Assembly: GCA_017474455.1 (NCBI GenBank)
Contig: JAFVHP010000039.1
Span: 1 to 50,868 of the forward strand
From: Lachnospiraceae bacterium
Lineage (GTDB): Bacteria; Bacillota; Clostridia; Lachnospirales; Lachnospiraceae
DNA: 50,868 nucleotides
Direction: 5' to 3'
Shown one piece after another: positions 17,616 to 25,988 of the stretch. A program made the translations under genes and the position numbers. The notes beneath the pieces are model-generated. The model was not told the DNA's origin. It worked only from the letters and a program-made list of their open reading frames with translations, and searched no databases. The stretch's first letter is position 1, and every line of letters begins with the position of its first letter.

Positions 17616-18698
17616 ATGAATGGTAAGTCTGCAGACAGCGCGGCAAACAGAATGAAAACGAAGAAAGGCGGAGCCTTTAAGGCTCTGCCTGTTTTGCTTT
17701 GCCTGCTCCTGTCCGCGGCAGTTTTTCTCCTCGCCGGCTGCGGCAAAAAAGACAAAGACGATTCTTTCATCTCCCTCGGCATCTCTTTCGGAAGCGATGA
17801 GGACAGTTATACCAGGTCCCTTCCGTCGGAAGCAGCCGATGCCCCGGTGCATACGGCAAGGGGAGATACAGACCTGACCGGCCCGGTAACGGTCCCGGAG
17901 CTCCTTTTGCCCGAGGCGACAGGGGAAACGGCGGAGATGACGGACGACGCCATCATCGATTATTCCAATATCGACGACGGCTATGTCATGACACAGTATA
18001 CGAAAGATACATCAAAGAAGCTGAAAGTCCAGGTCAAGGGACCCTTCAGGACTTACACGTTCAACCTTTCTCCCAGGCAGTGGGAGACATTCCCGCTCGC
18101 GGACGGGAATGGGATCTACCAGGTCGCCGTTTATGAAAACGTGCAGGACAGCATGTATTCGACGGTCCTCTCCGTGGAGTTCGACGCCGCGATGACGGAT
18201 GAATTTGCGCCGTTCCTCCGGCCCAACCAGTATGTGAACTACGCGGAGGCGCCGGAGACCATCGAACTGGCGGCGAGGCTGACAAAAGGACTGACCGATC
18301 CGCTGGACAAGGTGGCGGAAGTCTATGACTGCGTGACCGGCGCGCTGACCTACGACACGGAACTGGCGAAGAACGTCAAGAGCGGCTACCTGCCCGATAT
18401 CGATGAAGTCATGCGCAGGAAACAGGGTATCTGTTTTGACTATGCGGCCGTCATGACCGGTATGCTGCGCAGCCAGGACGTGCCCTGCAAGCTGGTCGTC
18501 GGTTATGCCGGCGAGGTCTACCATGCTTGGATCAGCGTATGGTCGGACGAATACGGCTGGATCGAAGCCGCGATCTATTTTGACGGCGAGACCTGGCAGA
18601 GGATGGATCCCACATTTGCCTCGGCGGGAGAAAACGCGGAATCCATCCGCGAATACATCGGCGACAGCAGCAATTATCATGAAATGTACTATTACTGA
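17616..18698 (+). CDS. Transglutaminase-like domain lipoprotein
   Basis: 360 residues. A lipoprotein signal ends at LLAGCG (lipobox Cys about residue 42), followed by an acidic low-complexity stretch and a transglutaminase-like domain. The Cys-His-Asp triad is visible: Cys273 in QGICFDYAAVM, His303 in YHAWISVW and Asp331 in RMDPTF. Such secreted proteins may be cysteine proteases or cross-linking enzymes acting on surface proteins or peptides. No clear ribosome binding site precedes ATG 17616, and ATG 17652 is an alternative start. The location just before the pilus-like cluster suggests a surface role, which is inference. Confidence 0.82.
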   Translation: MNGKSADSAANRMKTKKGGAFKALPVLLCLLLSAAVFLLAGCGKKDKDDSFISLGISFGSDEDSYTRSLPSEAADAPVHTARGDTDLTGPVTVPELLLPEATGETAEMTDDAIIDYSNIDDGYVMTQYTKDTSKKLKVQVKGPFRTYTFNLSPRQWETFPLADGNGIYQVAVYENVQDSMYSTVLSVEFDAAMTDEFAPFLRPNQYVNYAEAPETIELAARLTKGLTDPLDKVAEVYDCVTGALTYDTELAKNVKSGYLPDIDEVMRRKQGICFDYAAVMTGMLRSQDVPCKLVVGYAGEVYHAWISVWSDEYGWIEAAIYFDGETWQRMDPTFASAGENAESIREYIGDSSNYHEMYYY

Positions 18699-18739
18699 TC
18701 GCGGTATCAGACAGCATTAATCAGGATGGAGTGATCAAT

Positions 18740-19780
18740 ATGCAGAAGCTGAATTATGATGATATTTCCAGTATCTGTTCCGGTATGGCCATGCTCCTTC
18801 ATTCGGGGACGGGGACGGCGGACGCGCTGGCACTGGTCGCGGCGGACATGGAAGGCACAAAGATCCAGCCTGTGCTTAAGCATATGGCGGACGAAGCCGA
18901 CGACGGTATGACGCTGACGAAGGCTTTCGAGAATGAAGGATGTTTTCCGTCGCATCTGACCGCGCTGCTGGCGGTAGGCGAGAGGACCGGACATACGGAA
19001 GACAGCTTCCGGTCTCTGTCCGATTATTATGAGAGCCGTTCCAGGATGAGCAGGCAGATCAGGGACGCGCTGATCTACCCCATGATCCTCCTGATCATCA
19101 TGCTGGTCGTGATCGGGGTACTGCTGGTCTATGTGCTGCCGATCTTCAACAGCGTCTACCAGCAGCTGGGTGGCAGGCTTACCGGTATCGCGGGCGGTCT
19201 GTTTAAGCTGGGACAAGTCCTTTCGAAACTGATGCCCGTACTGTGCGTGCTCCTTCTGGCACTCACGGCGTTTATCATCGCCTTTGCCGTTTCCGACAGC
19301 TTCCGGGACAGGGTCACCGGCCTGTGGCGCTCAAAGTTCGGGAACAGGGGGATAGCCTGGCAGGCTGCCTCCGCACACTTCGCCAGCGCCTTTTCTATGG
19401 GTATTTCCAGCGGTATGGAGCTGGAAGAAGCGCTGGACCTTTCCGCAGGCCTTCTGGAAGGCGTGCCCGGCGCGAAAGAAAAATGCGACAGCTGCAGGGA
19501 TATGCTGATGGAGGGCAGTGCTCTTTCCGATGCGCTCAAGACATCGGGACTTTTACCGGAAGCGGAATGCAGGCTCCTTGTCAGTGCAGTGAAGAGCGGT
19601 TCGACGGACCGCTGCATCGCTGATATCGCAGAAAGGATGTCCTACAAGAGCGAGAGGGCCATTTCGGGCCTCGTCAGCCGGATCGAGCCGACACTTGTGA
19701 TCGTGGGCTGCCTGCTCGTGGGGCTGATCCTCTTTTCCGTAATGATGCCGCTGCTTAATATAATGTCCTCTATCGGGTAA
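18740..19780 (+). CDS. Type II secretion system F family inner-membrane protein
   Basis: 346 residues from ATG 18740, favoured because AGGATGGA at 18723-18730 is well spaced (GTG 18731 is too close). Two T2SSF domains, about residues 10-120 (ending in VGERTGHTEDSFRSLSDYYESR) and 205-320 (VSAVKSGSTDRCIADIAERM), are separated by a long membrane segment, with further segments near 120-140 and at the C terminus. GspF/PilC proteins form the platform around which pilins assemble. It is slightly shorter than the usual 400 residues. First gene of a compact pilus-like cluster. Confidence 0.88.
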   Translation: MQKLNYDDISSICSGMAMLLHSGTGTADALALVAADMEGTKIQPVLKHMADEADDGMTLTKAFENEGCFPSHLTALLAVGERTGHTEDSFRSLSDYYESRSRMSRQIRDALIYPMILLIIMLVVIGVLLVYVLPIFNSVYQQLGGRLTGIAGGLFKLGQVLSKLMPVLCVLLLALTAFIIAFAVSDSFRDRVTGLWRSKFGNRGIAWQAASAHFASAFSMGISSGMELEEALDLSAGLLEGVPGAKEKCDSCRDMLMEGSALSDALKTSGLLPEAECRLLVSAVKSGSTDRCIADIAERMSYKSERAISGLVSRIEPTLVIVGCLLVGLILFSVMMPLLNIMSSIG

Positions 19781-19788
19781 GGAACACT

Positions 19789-19963
19789 GTGTATCCGGAT
19801 GCCGGCTGAATACAGGCACTCCGGACACGCTCCCGCTCTGATCTCGCTGGCAGCGGTACATAAGACGCTAATGCTGCTTTCGCAGCATTATACAGCGTCT
19901 AAGTACCGGCCGCTCGATAAGGTGCCGGAGCTGCCTGTATTTCAGCCGGCACCACATATACAC
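19789..19963. repeat. 175-bp imperfect palindrome in the pilus-like cluster
   Basis: Arms pair almost end to end: GTGTAT with ATACAC; GCCGGCTGAATACAGGCA (19801-19818) with its complement at 19932-19950; CTCCGG with CCGGAG; and an inner hairpin in which AGACGCT and AATGCTGC pair with GCAGCATT and AGCGTCT around a TTTC loop at 19878-19881. The bases between 19781 and 20035 hold no gene. It could be a miniature inverted-repeat element, a structured RNA or an attenuator; no clear target-site duplication or T-run is seen. Confidence 0.8.
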
Positions 19964-20035
19964 AGCAGCAATGAGAAAAGCGAGAGGTATTTTTGAATCC
20001 GAACAGAATGTTGACGAATGTGAGCTAATGAGCAG

Positions 20036-20353
20036 ATGAGAAAGAGTCGTTGGGGTGCGGTCATTAATTTGATAGTGATCATACTGGTGCCGCTGCTGGT
20101 GCTTGGCTTTATGATGCCTTCGCTTACGGGCATGAACAAAGAGGTGTCCCTGGAAGAGAGGGAGCAGCTGGAAAATGCCATCAGGAGGGCGGCCGTTGCC
20201 TGCTATGCGGCCGAAGGATTTTATCCTCCGGATATCGAATACATCGGGGAGCATTACGGCGTCAGGATCCATGACGACAGGTTTATTATTTCGTATGAAG
20301 TTTTTGCGGAGAACATTATGCCCGGTATCCGGGTGATGGAGAAGTATAAGTGA
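20036..20353 (+). CDS. Small pilin-like membrane protein
   Basis: 105 residues: a short basic N terminus, one membrane helix (about 9-28, INLIVIILVPLLVLGFMM) and a small globular part. The layout is that of a pseudopilin, but the G|FxxxE processing motif is missing: Gly7 is followed by AVINL, with no Glu at +5. The next gene starts at a GTG overlapping this stop codon by 4 bases, so translation is probably coupled. Family not recognised with certainty. Confidence 0.65.
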   Translation: MRKSRWGAVINLIVIILVPLLVLGFMMPSLTGMNKEVSLEEREQLENAIRRAAVACYAAEGFYPPDIEYIGEHYGVRIHDDRFIISYEVFAENIMPGIRVMEKYK

Positions 20354-20901
20354 ACGGGGCACGGGAACGAACGGAACGTCATAATGTGGATGTGCTTGCG
20401 GCGCTGCTCCTTCTCTGTGCGTTTGCCGTGTGCATCCTTTCTGTCCTGATGGCAGGGACGAAGACCTACCGCAGTCTTACCGTCCGGGACCGCGCGGTGT
20501 TCGAGAGGACCGTGCGTTCGCTCTATGTCTCGACCAAGATCTCCCAGGCCCTCCACAGGGGCGTCGTATCCGTTGAGAATATAATTGTAACGGACAGGAC
20601 ATACCACACGGCCGACGGCGATGCGGCAGAGGAAGCGGACAGGATGCTGTCCGATACCTGTATCCGGATCGACGAAGAGATCGGGGGCGTTCTTTATGCG
20701 ACCAGGATCTATTATTATGACGGATGGATAAGGGAACTCTTTTCCCGCGCGGATTACCGCTATTCGCCGCAGGATGGCGAAAAGATCAGCGAAGCCGCGT
20801 CTTTTCTGGCTTCCGAGGACGGCCGGATCCTGAAGGTCGTGATCGATGAAGGGCTGGAGAATGAGGAGTTCCTGTATTTCTCCCTGGAGGACGGCACATG
20901 A
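20350..20901 (+). CDS. Pilin-like membrane protein (possible DUF4860 family)
   Basis: 183 residues starting at GTG 20350, which overlaps the preceding stop (GTGA). One membrane helix (about 14-36, VLAALLLLCAFAVCILSVLM) is followed by an extracellular beta-rich region. It resembles small proteins found beside GspF and PilT-like genes in Clostridia, possibly DUF4860, though I cannot confirm the family by search. It overlaps the next gene at ATGA 20898. Confidence 0.65.
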   Translation: MNGARERTERHNVDVLAALLLLCAFAVCILSVLMAGTKTYRSLTVRDRAVFERTVRSLYVSTKISQALHRGVVSVENIIVTDRTYHTADGDAAEEADRMLSDTCIRIDEEIGGVLYATRIYYYDGWIRELFSRADYRYSPQDGEKISEAASFLASEDGRILKVVIDEGLENEEFLYFSLEDGT

Positions 20902-21344
20902 AGAACCGTACTCTTCTTTCACTTATAGAAATGCTGATCATGGTCATGGTCTTTTCCGTCTCGGCGGCGATCTGCCTGAGGGCGTTCGTCTTTGCGGACA
21001 GGACGAGCCGCAGCACGGAGAATATTGCCGAAGCCGCGCTTAGGGCGCAGTCCGCCGCGGAACTGATGCAGCGCTTCCATGGTTCGGCCGGGGAAGCGGC
21101 CGCCGTATTCGGCGGCAGCGTTGACAACGGGTCAGACCCGGATGATAACCTGTGGACGGCCGGGTTTGATGAGGACTGGAAACTGACCGGTCCTTTGGCA
21201 GGCGCGGCCTTTGTGCTGGAGGCGGAAGAAACAGGCGGGACGGATCTTCTCGGGGAAGGCACTGTCAGGGTCAGGTATGCTGACGGCGGGCTGATCTTTG
21301 AGATCCCTGTATGCTGGCAGAAGGAGGCTGACGATGAAAGATGA
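20898..21344 (+). CDS. Prepilin/pseudopilin-like protein
   Basis: 148 residues. The N terminus MKNRTLLSLIEMLIMVMVF looks like a type IV prepilin signal (hydrophobic helix with Glu after SLI) but lacks the usual Gly before the cleavage site. The helix spans about 8-30 and a short periplasmic or extracellular domain follows. Start at ATGA overlap with the upstream gene; the next gene overlaps it by 11 bases. Likely a pilus subunit or minor pseudopilin. Confidence 0.68.
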   Translation: MKNRTLLSLIEMLIMVMVFSVSAAICLRAFVFADRTSRSTENIAEAALRAQSAAELMQRFHGSAGEAAAVFGGSVDNGSDPDDNLWTAGFDEDWKLTGPLAGAAFVLEAEETGGTDLLGEGTVRVRYADGGLIFEIPVCWQKEADDER

Positions 21345-21804
21345 ACGCAGTCCCGTTCTGATCGGCGTCAGTTCGCTCCTTGTCATTTTTTCCGTACTGT
21401 GCCTGGCGGTATTCGCGATGCTTTCCATTTCCACGGTGCAGACGGATAAAATGCTGATCACCCGGACGGTCGAGACCGTGTCGGCACGGGCCGCCGCGGA
21501 CGCAAAGGCGCAGACGGCGCTGGCCGGCTTAAGGGAAGGCCTCGGCCAGGCGGCAGGGGAGGCGGCCGGGATCACAGACCTTACGCAGGAAGGCAGCATA
21601 TGGCACTACAGCTGCCCGATCACGGAAAATTTAAGGCTGTGCGTAAGTGTGGAGATCGGCGCTGCAGACGATGCGGCAGGGGCAGACGGCGGACAAAGAG
21701 ATTACAGGATCCTGCGGTGGCAGGAGGAGATCATAAAGAACTGGGTGCCTGACGAGGATCTGGACCTCTGGCAGGGAAGCAGGCCGGGACAGGGCCGGCA
21801 GTAA
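21334..21804 (+). CDS. Small membrane-anchored protein of the pilus-like cluster
   Basis: 156 residues from ATG 21334 (MKDERSPVLIGVSSLLVIF), with AAGGAGG upstream. One N-terminal helix (about 8-34) ends in a Ser/Thr-rich turn, then an Ala-rich helical region and a small C-terminal domain. The form is that of a minor pilin or assembly factor, but no processing motif is visible and I do not recognise the family. It precedes the PilT-like ATPase by 10 bases. Confidence 0.62.
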   Translation: MKDERSPVLIGVSSLLVIFSVLCLAVFAMLSISTVQTDKMLITRTVETVSARAAADAKAQTALAGLREGLGQAAGEAAGITDLTQEGSIWHYSCPITENLRLCVSVEIGAADDAAGADGGQRDYRILRWQEEIIKNWVPDEDLDLWQGSRPGQGRQ

Positions 21805-21814
21805 GGAGACAGAT

Positions 21815-22873
21815 ATGGAATTGATCGATTATCTGCAGAAGGCATTGGAAGCGGATGCTTCCGACCTGTTTGTCATAACCGGCACTCCGGTCAGCGTCAA
21901 GACAATGGGCCGGATGGTGCGTCTGTCTGAAGAGAAGATCATGCCGGAGGACGCGAAAGCACTGGTATCGGATATGTATGAGCGGGCAGGCCGCGATATC
22001 AGCGGGCTGTTCGATAACGGGGACGATGATTTTTCTTTCGCGGTCCCGGGCCTGGCCAGATTCCGTGTCAATACGTACAGGCAAAGGGGTACTTACGCCG
22101 CTGTTGTCAGGATCGTCAGATTTGCCGTTCCCGACTGGAGGCAGAGCGGTATCCCCGAAAGTGTCATCGGGCTTTCCAACTTAAGGCACGGCATGGTCAT
22201 CGTGGCCGGCACCGCCGGGAGCGACAAGTCCACGACGGAAGCCTGCATCATCGAAGAGATCAACAGGACCAGGGACTGCCATATCATCACCCTGGAGGAT
22301 CCGATCGAATATCTGCACCGCAATCAGATGAGCATCGTATCCCAGAGGGAGATCGCGATCGATACGAAGGACGCGCTCTCGGGACTGCGTGCATGCCTGC
22401 GGCAGGCGCCGGACGTTATCCAGCTGGGCGAGATGAGGGATCTGGAGACAATACGGACGGCCATGACGGCGGCGGAGACAGGGCATCTTATACTGGCTAC
22501 CCTCCATACAAAGGGCGCGGTCAATACCATTGACCGCATCATCGATACTTTTCCGCCCGAGCAGCAGAATCAGATCCGTATCCAGCTCTGCAGTGTCCTC
22601 AGGACAGTCGTCGCACAGCAGCTTCTGCCAGCGGCCGACGGCGGCCGGGTACCCGCTTTCGAGATCATGCATGTCACGAATGCTGTTCAGAGTCTGATCC
22701 GCGACAATAATACCCACCAGATCGACAATGCGATCGTTTCCGGTGCGGCTGACGGCATGATCTCCATGGACCAGTCGATCATGGCGCTCTATAAGGCCGG
22801 CCGCATTACCAAGGAAACAGCGATAGCGTACGCGGATAAACCGGAGAAGATGCGCAGCAGGGTCGGGGCATAA
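21815..22873 (+). CDS. PilT-like type IV pilus/type II secretion ATPase, altered Walker A
   Basis: 352 residues, the normal PilT size. N-terminal PAS-like domain (about 1-100) then the RecA-like ATPase domain. Seen: Walker A at 132-140 reading GTAGSDKST where the family has GxxGSGKST (Asp137 replaces Gly), the Asp box TLEDPIEYLH, Walker B with GEMRDLETI, and the His box ILATLHTKGA. PilT drives pilus retraction; here it is the only ATPase in the cluster, so it might power assembly instead. The substitution needs only one base (GGC to GAC, codon 22223-22225) and may reduce nucleotide binding. Confidence 0.88.
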   Translation: MELIDYLQKALEADASDLFVITGTPVSVKTMGRMVRLSEEKIMPEDAKALVSDMYERAGRDISGLFDNGDDDFSFAVPGLARFRVNTYRQRGTYAAVVRIVRFAVPDWRQSGIPESVIGLSNLRHGMVIVAGTAGSDKSTTEACIIEEINRTRDCHIITLEDPIEYLHRNQMSIVSQREIAIDTKDALSGLRACLRQAPDVIQLGEMRDLETIRTAMTAAETGHLILATLHTKGAVNTIDRIIDTFPPEQQNQIRIQLCSVLRTVVAQQLLPAADGGRVPAFEIMHVTNAVQSLIRDNNTHQIDNAIVSGAADGMISMDQSIMALYKAGRITKETAIAYADKPEKMRSRVGA

Positions 22874-22881
22874 AGGCAAGG

Positions 22882-24084
22882 ATGACAAAAGAAAGCAGAA
22901 CAGGCAGTACAGAACTGAATAACAGTGCGGAACAGTCCGCCCTTATCGCGATGAGCGGCGGTGTGGACTCCAGTGTGGCGGCATACCTGATGGTGCGGCA
23001 GGGTTTTACCTGCAGCGGCTGTACCATGCGCCTGTATGAGAACGACATGATCGGTGAGGATATCCTGGACACCTGCTGCTCCCTGAAGGATACGGAAGAT
23101 GCCAGGGCGGTCTGCGAAAGGCTCGGTATCCCCTACAATATCTACCACTATGAAACGGAGTTCGAGAAAAAGGTGATCGAACCCTTCGTGCGCAGCTATG
23201 AAAGGGGTGAAACGCCGAATCCCTGCATCCTCTGCAACCGGTACCTGAAGTTTGACAGCCTTTACCGGAAAGCCGCACAGATGGGCTTTCACTATATCGT
23301 CACCGGGCATTATGCACGGATCGAAGAAAAGGACGGTCATTTTTACCTGAAAAAGGCGCTGGATCTGTCCAAGGACCAGAGCTACGTCCTCAACGACCTG
23401 ACGGAGGAACAGCTTTCCCACACCGCTTTCCCGCTCGGTACATATACCAAGAACGAAGTGCGTGTGATCGCGCAGGAGAACGGCTTCGTCAATTCCAAAA
23501 AGAAAGAGAGCCAGGACATCTGCTTTGTGCCCGACGGCGATTACGCGTCGATGATCAGGCGCTATACCGGCAGGGAGTATCCGCCCGGCGACATCGTTGA
23601 TACAAAGGGCAATGTACTGGGGAGGCATGAAGGCATCATCGGCTATACCGTCGGCCAGCGCCGCGGCCTGGGCGTGCCTTCGGACCGCCGGCTGTATGTC
23701 AAAAAGATAGACGTCGTGAATAATACTGTCGTCCTTTCGGACGATGAGGAACTGTACACGGACCGCTTCTATATCCGCGGCTTCCATTGGATCACCGGCG
23801 AAGTGCCGGCAGAGCGGCCGGATCGAGACACACCGGCAGCCGGACCGGACGTCCTCCTGCAGAGAGGATCCGGCATACGCTGCAGCGTGAAGGTCCGTTA
23901 CCGGCATAAAGAGCAGCCGGCAACAGTGTACCCGCAGTTCGATGGTCTGGAGGGGTCCCCTGAAGGCGGCCGGGCGCTGGTTATTTTTGATGAGCCGCAG
24001 CGCGCCGTTACGGCCGGCCAGTCCGCCGTCATGTACGACGGGGATACCGTGCTCGGCGGCGGGATCATCGACGAAGTGATCTGA
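22882..24084 (+). CDS. mnmA: tRNA-specific 2-thiouridylase MnmA
   Basis: 400 residues. The PP-loop ATP site AMSGGVDSSVAA (about 23-34), the NPCILCN motif (Cys115, Cys118) and the second catalytic Cys214 in ESQDICFVPDG identify MnmA, which adds sulfur to U34 of tRNA-Lys, -Glu and -Gln. GHYAR and VGQRRGLGV motifs are also present. It is about 35-40 residues longer than typical, mostly from a 20-residue N-terminal extension and a Pro-rich insertion near 310-325 in the C-terminal barrel. Nine bases after pilT but probably functionally unrelated. Confidence 0.95.
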   Translation: MTKESRTGSTELNNSAEQSALIAMSGGVDSSVAAYLMVRQGFTCSGCTMRLYENDMIGEDILDTCCSLKDTEDARAVCERLGIPYNIYHYETEFEKKVIEPFVRSYERGETPNPCILCNRYLKFDSLYRKAAQMGFHYIVTGHYARIEEKDGHFYLKKALDLSKDQSYVLNDLTEEQLSHTAFPLGTYTKNEVRVIAQENGFVNSKKKESQDICFVPDGDYASMIRRYTGREYPPGDIVDTKGNVLGRHEGIIGYTVGQRRGLGVPSDRRLYVKKIDVVNNTVVLSDDEELYTDRFYIRGFHWITGEVPAERPDRDTPAAGPDVLLQRGSGIRCSVKVRYRHKEQPATVYPQFDGLEGSPEGGRALVIFDEPQRAVTAGQSAVMYDGDTVLGGGIIDEVI

Positions 24085-24098
24085 GAGGAAATACCGGA

Positions 24099-24770
24099 AT
24101 GAGCGGAGAATTACTTATCCCGAGGATCCTGTGCCTTCTTATCGGATATGCCTTCGGCTGCATCCTGACGGGTGATCTTATCGCCAGAAAAGCAGCCGGA
24201 AAGAGCGCGTTCGAGATAGGCAGCGGCAATCCCGGCATGGCCAATGTCATGGCGCAGTGCGGATTCAAGGCGGGGATCTGCGTACTGATCGGGGATCTGT
24301 TGAAGACCTTCGCCGCCTGCCTTATCTGCAGGTTCATTCTGTACCCGGTGATTGAAAAAAGCATGCCCGGTGCGCTGGCGCCTGCCGCGCTCTATTCGGC
24401 CTGGGCAGGGCTGGGCGCCGTCCTTGGCCACAACTTCCCGTTCTGGCACCGGTTTGACGGCGGCAAGGGCGTATCCTGTACCTGCGCCGTATTGTTCATG
24501 ATCCATCCGCTGTGGGGAACACTGGCCATGATCGTGGGCATGCTCATCGTATTTGCCACAAAGTATCTGCCCATCGGGGCGGTCTTTATTCCGGCAGTAT
24601 TCATCCCTTATATGCTGTATGCCTGCGGACGGGAAGGCACCCTGATCATGGCGGCGCTGACGCTGATCATGTTCATCCGGCACCTGCCGGCCATGCGGAA
24701 CATCCCCTCAGGCAAGGAAAAGAAGATAGACGTACCGGCACTGATCGCGAAAAAGCTGGGAAAGAAATAG
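24099..24770 (+). CDS. plsY: Glycerol-3-phosphate acyltransferase PlsY
   Basis: 223 residues, integral membrane protein with five or so helices. Conserved PlsY loops are visible: GSGNPGMANVMAQCGFKAG (the GSGNxGxxN motif) and GHNFPFWHRFDGGKGV. PlsY transfers acyl groups from acyl-phosphate to glycerol-3-phosphate, the first step of phospholipid synthesis. GAGAGGAAA precedes the start, and the gene follows mnmA by 14 bases. Confidence 0.93.
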   Translation: MSGELLIPRILCLLIGYAFGCILTGDLIARKAAGKSAFEIGSGNPGMANVMAQCGFKAGICVLIGDLLKTFAACLICRFILYPVIEKSMPGALAPAALYSAWAGLGAVLGHNFPFWHRFDGGKGVSCTCAVLFMIHPLWGTLAMIVGMLIVFATKYLPIGAVFIPAVFIPYMLYACGREGTLIMAALTLIMFIRHLPAMRNIPSGKEKKIDVPALIAKKLGKK

Positions 24771-24779
24771 CAGGCAGAT

Positions 24780-25316
24780 ATGGGCAGGACGATTGATAAA
24801 AAGGCTGTAATCGACTCTTCTGTATATGTGGCGGACGGCGCGAGGATCATCGGGAACGCGGTGATCGGCGCGGACAGCAGCGTCTGGTACAACGCCGTCA
24901 TCCGCGCGGACTCCGACAGGGTAACGATCGGCATAGCTACCAACATACAGGACAATGCGGTCCTTCATACTGACGAGAAGCACCCCATAAAGATCGGCGA
25001 CTATGTTACGGTCGGCCACGGCGCGATCCTGCACGGCTGTACCATCGGCGATAATGTGATCGTCGGTATGGGCGCCATCATCATGAATGATGCGGTCATC
25101 GGCAATAACTGCATCATAGGCGCAGGCGCGCTGATCACGCAGAAGACACAGATACCGGACGGCTGGATGGTATACGGCTCTCCCGCCAGACCGGTAAAAA
25201 AACTGGATCCGATCACCAGGTCGAGGCTCAGCAAAAACGCGAAGATCTACGTAAAAGAGGCAAAGCTGGCAAAAGCAGAGGAACAGGACAGGGACCCGGA
25301 GAATACAGGCGTATGA
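24780..25316 (+). CDS. Gamma-type carbonic anhydrase family protein
   Basis: 178 residues forming a left-handed beta-helix of hexapeptide repeats (IGNAVIGADSSVWYNAVIRADSD onward), with the three metal-binding histidines in NAVLHTD, TVGHGAILHGC. Family members interconvert CO2 and bicarbonate with Zn or Fe, though many (YrdA/PaaY-like) have weak or unknown activity. It ends in ATGA shared with the GNAT gene. Confidence 0.92.
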   Translation: MGRTIDKKAVIDSSVYVADGARIIGNAVIGADSSVWYNAVIRADSDRVTIGIATNIQDNAVLHTDEKHPIKIGDYVTVGHGAILHGCTIGDNVIVGMGAIIMNDAVIGNNCIIGAGALITQKTQIPDGWMVYGSPARPVKKLDPITRSRLSKNAKIYVKEAKLAKAEEQDRDPENTGV

Positions 25317-25825
25317 ACAGCAGGGACAGCATCACAGTCAGGGCATATACGGAAGCGGATCTGCCCGCCATGATCGATATTTGGAACGAAGTCGTGGAAG
25401 ACGGAGAAGCCTTCCCGCAGACCGTGCCGCTGGACGATCAGACCGGCAGGGCGTTCTTTGCCGAACAGACCCACTGCGGGGCAGCCGTCCTCACACGGGA
25501 GGACGGAAGGGAGCAGGTCGTCGGCCTGTACATCCTGCACCCGAACAATGTCGGCCGCTGCGGCCATATCGCCAATGCCAGCTATGCCGTGGAGAGGGAC
25601 TGCAGGGGCCTGCACGTCGGCGAAAAGCTGGTCGGAGACTGCCTGGAAGAAGCCAGGAAAGCGGGCTTTACGATCATGCAGTTCAACGCTGTAGTGGAGA
25701 GCAATATCCATGCGCGCCATCTCTACGAACGCCTCGGTTTTGTGCAGCTGGGCACGATCCCGAAGGGATTTCTGATGAAGGACGGGCATTATGAGAATAT
25801 CTGCCCGTATTATCTGGAACTGTAA
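25313..25825 (+). CDS. GNAT family N-acetyltransferase
   Basis: 170 residues. The GNAT fold is indicated by VRAYTEADLPAMIDIWN at the N terminus, the acetyl-CoA loop near RGLHVGEKLVGDCLEEARK and the late MQFNAVVESNIHARHLYERLGFVQLG. Acetylates an amine on an unknown small molecule or protein. Start overlaps the gamma-carbonic anhydrase stop by 4 bases, implying coupled translation. Confidence 0.92.
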   Translation: MNSRDSITVRAYTEADLPAMIDIWNEVVEDGEAFPQTVPLDDQTGRAFFAEQTHCGAAVLTREDGREQVVGLYILHPNNVGRCGHIANASYAVERDCRGLHVGEKLVGDCLEEARKAGFTIMQFNAVVESNIHARHLYERLGFVQLGTIPKGFLMKDGHYENICPYYLEL

Positions 25826-25855
25826 GCGGGACCGCTCCCGGGAAACAGCCTTAAC

Positions 25856-25884
25856 TTGAAGCGGATATAACTATTGTGTATCAT
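25856..25884 (+). promoter_or_regulatory. Promoter for rubrerythrin
   Basis: TTGAAG at 25856-25861, a 17-base spacer and TATCAT at 25879-25884. Transcription would start about 25891, at the foot of the hairpin described next. Confidence 0.6.
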
Positions 25885-25888
25885 TAAG

Positions 25889-25920
25889 AATGACGGCCTG
25901 CTGACGGCATGGCCGTCATT
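25889..25920 (+). other. 5'-leader hairpin of the rubrerythrin transcript
   Basis: AATGACGGCC pairs perfectly with GGCCGTCATT around a 12-base loop. It lies at the inferred 5' end of the mRNA and is not followed by a T-run, so it looks like a stabilising leader stem rather than a terminator; termination of the upstream GNAT transcript is the alternative. Confidence 0.55.
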
Positions 25921-25988
25921 GCTATGCGGCAGGGTACTGCTGCACAGATCTGCGATCGTGCAGAGTTATTATTCAGGAGGGAAAAAAG

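Noticed and set aside
22789-23907. 372-residue minus-strand ORF opposite mnmA
   Set aside because: Antisense to a clear MnmA with all catalytic motifs; no protein-like features of its own.
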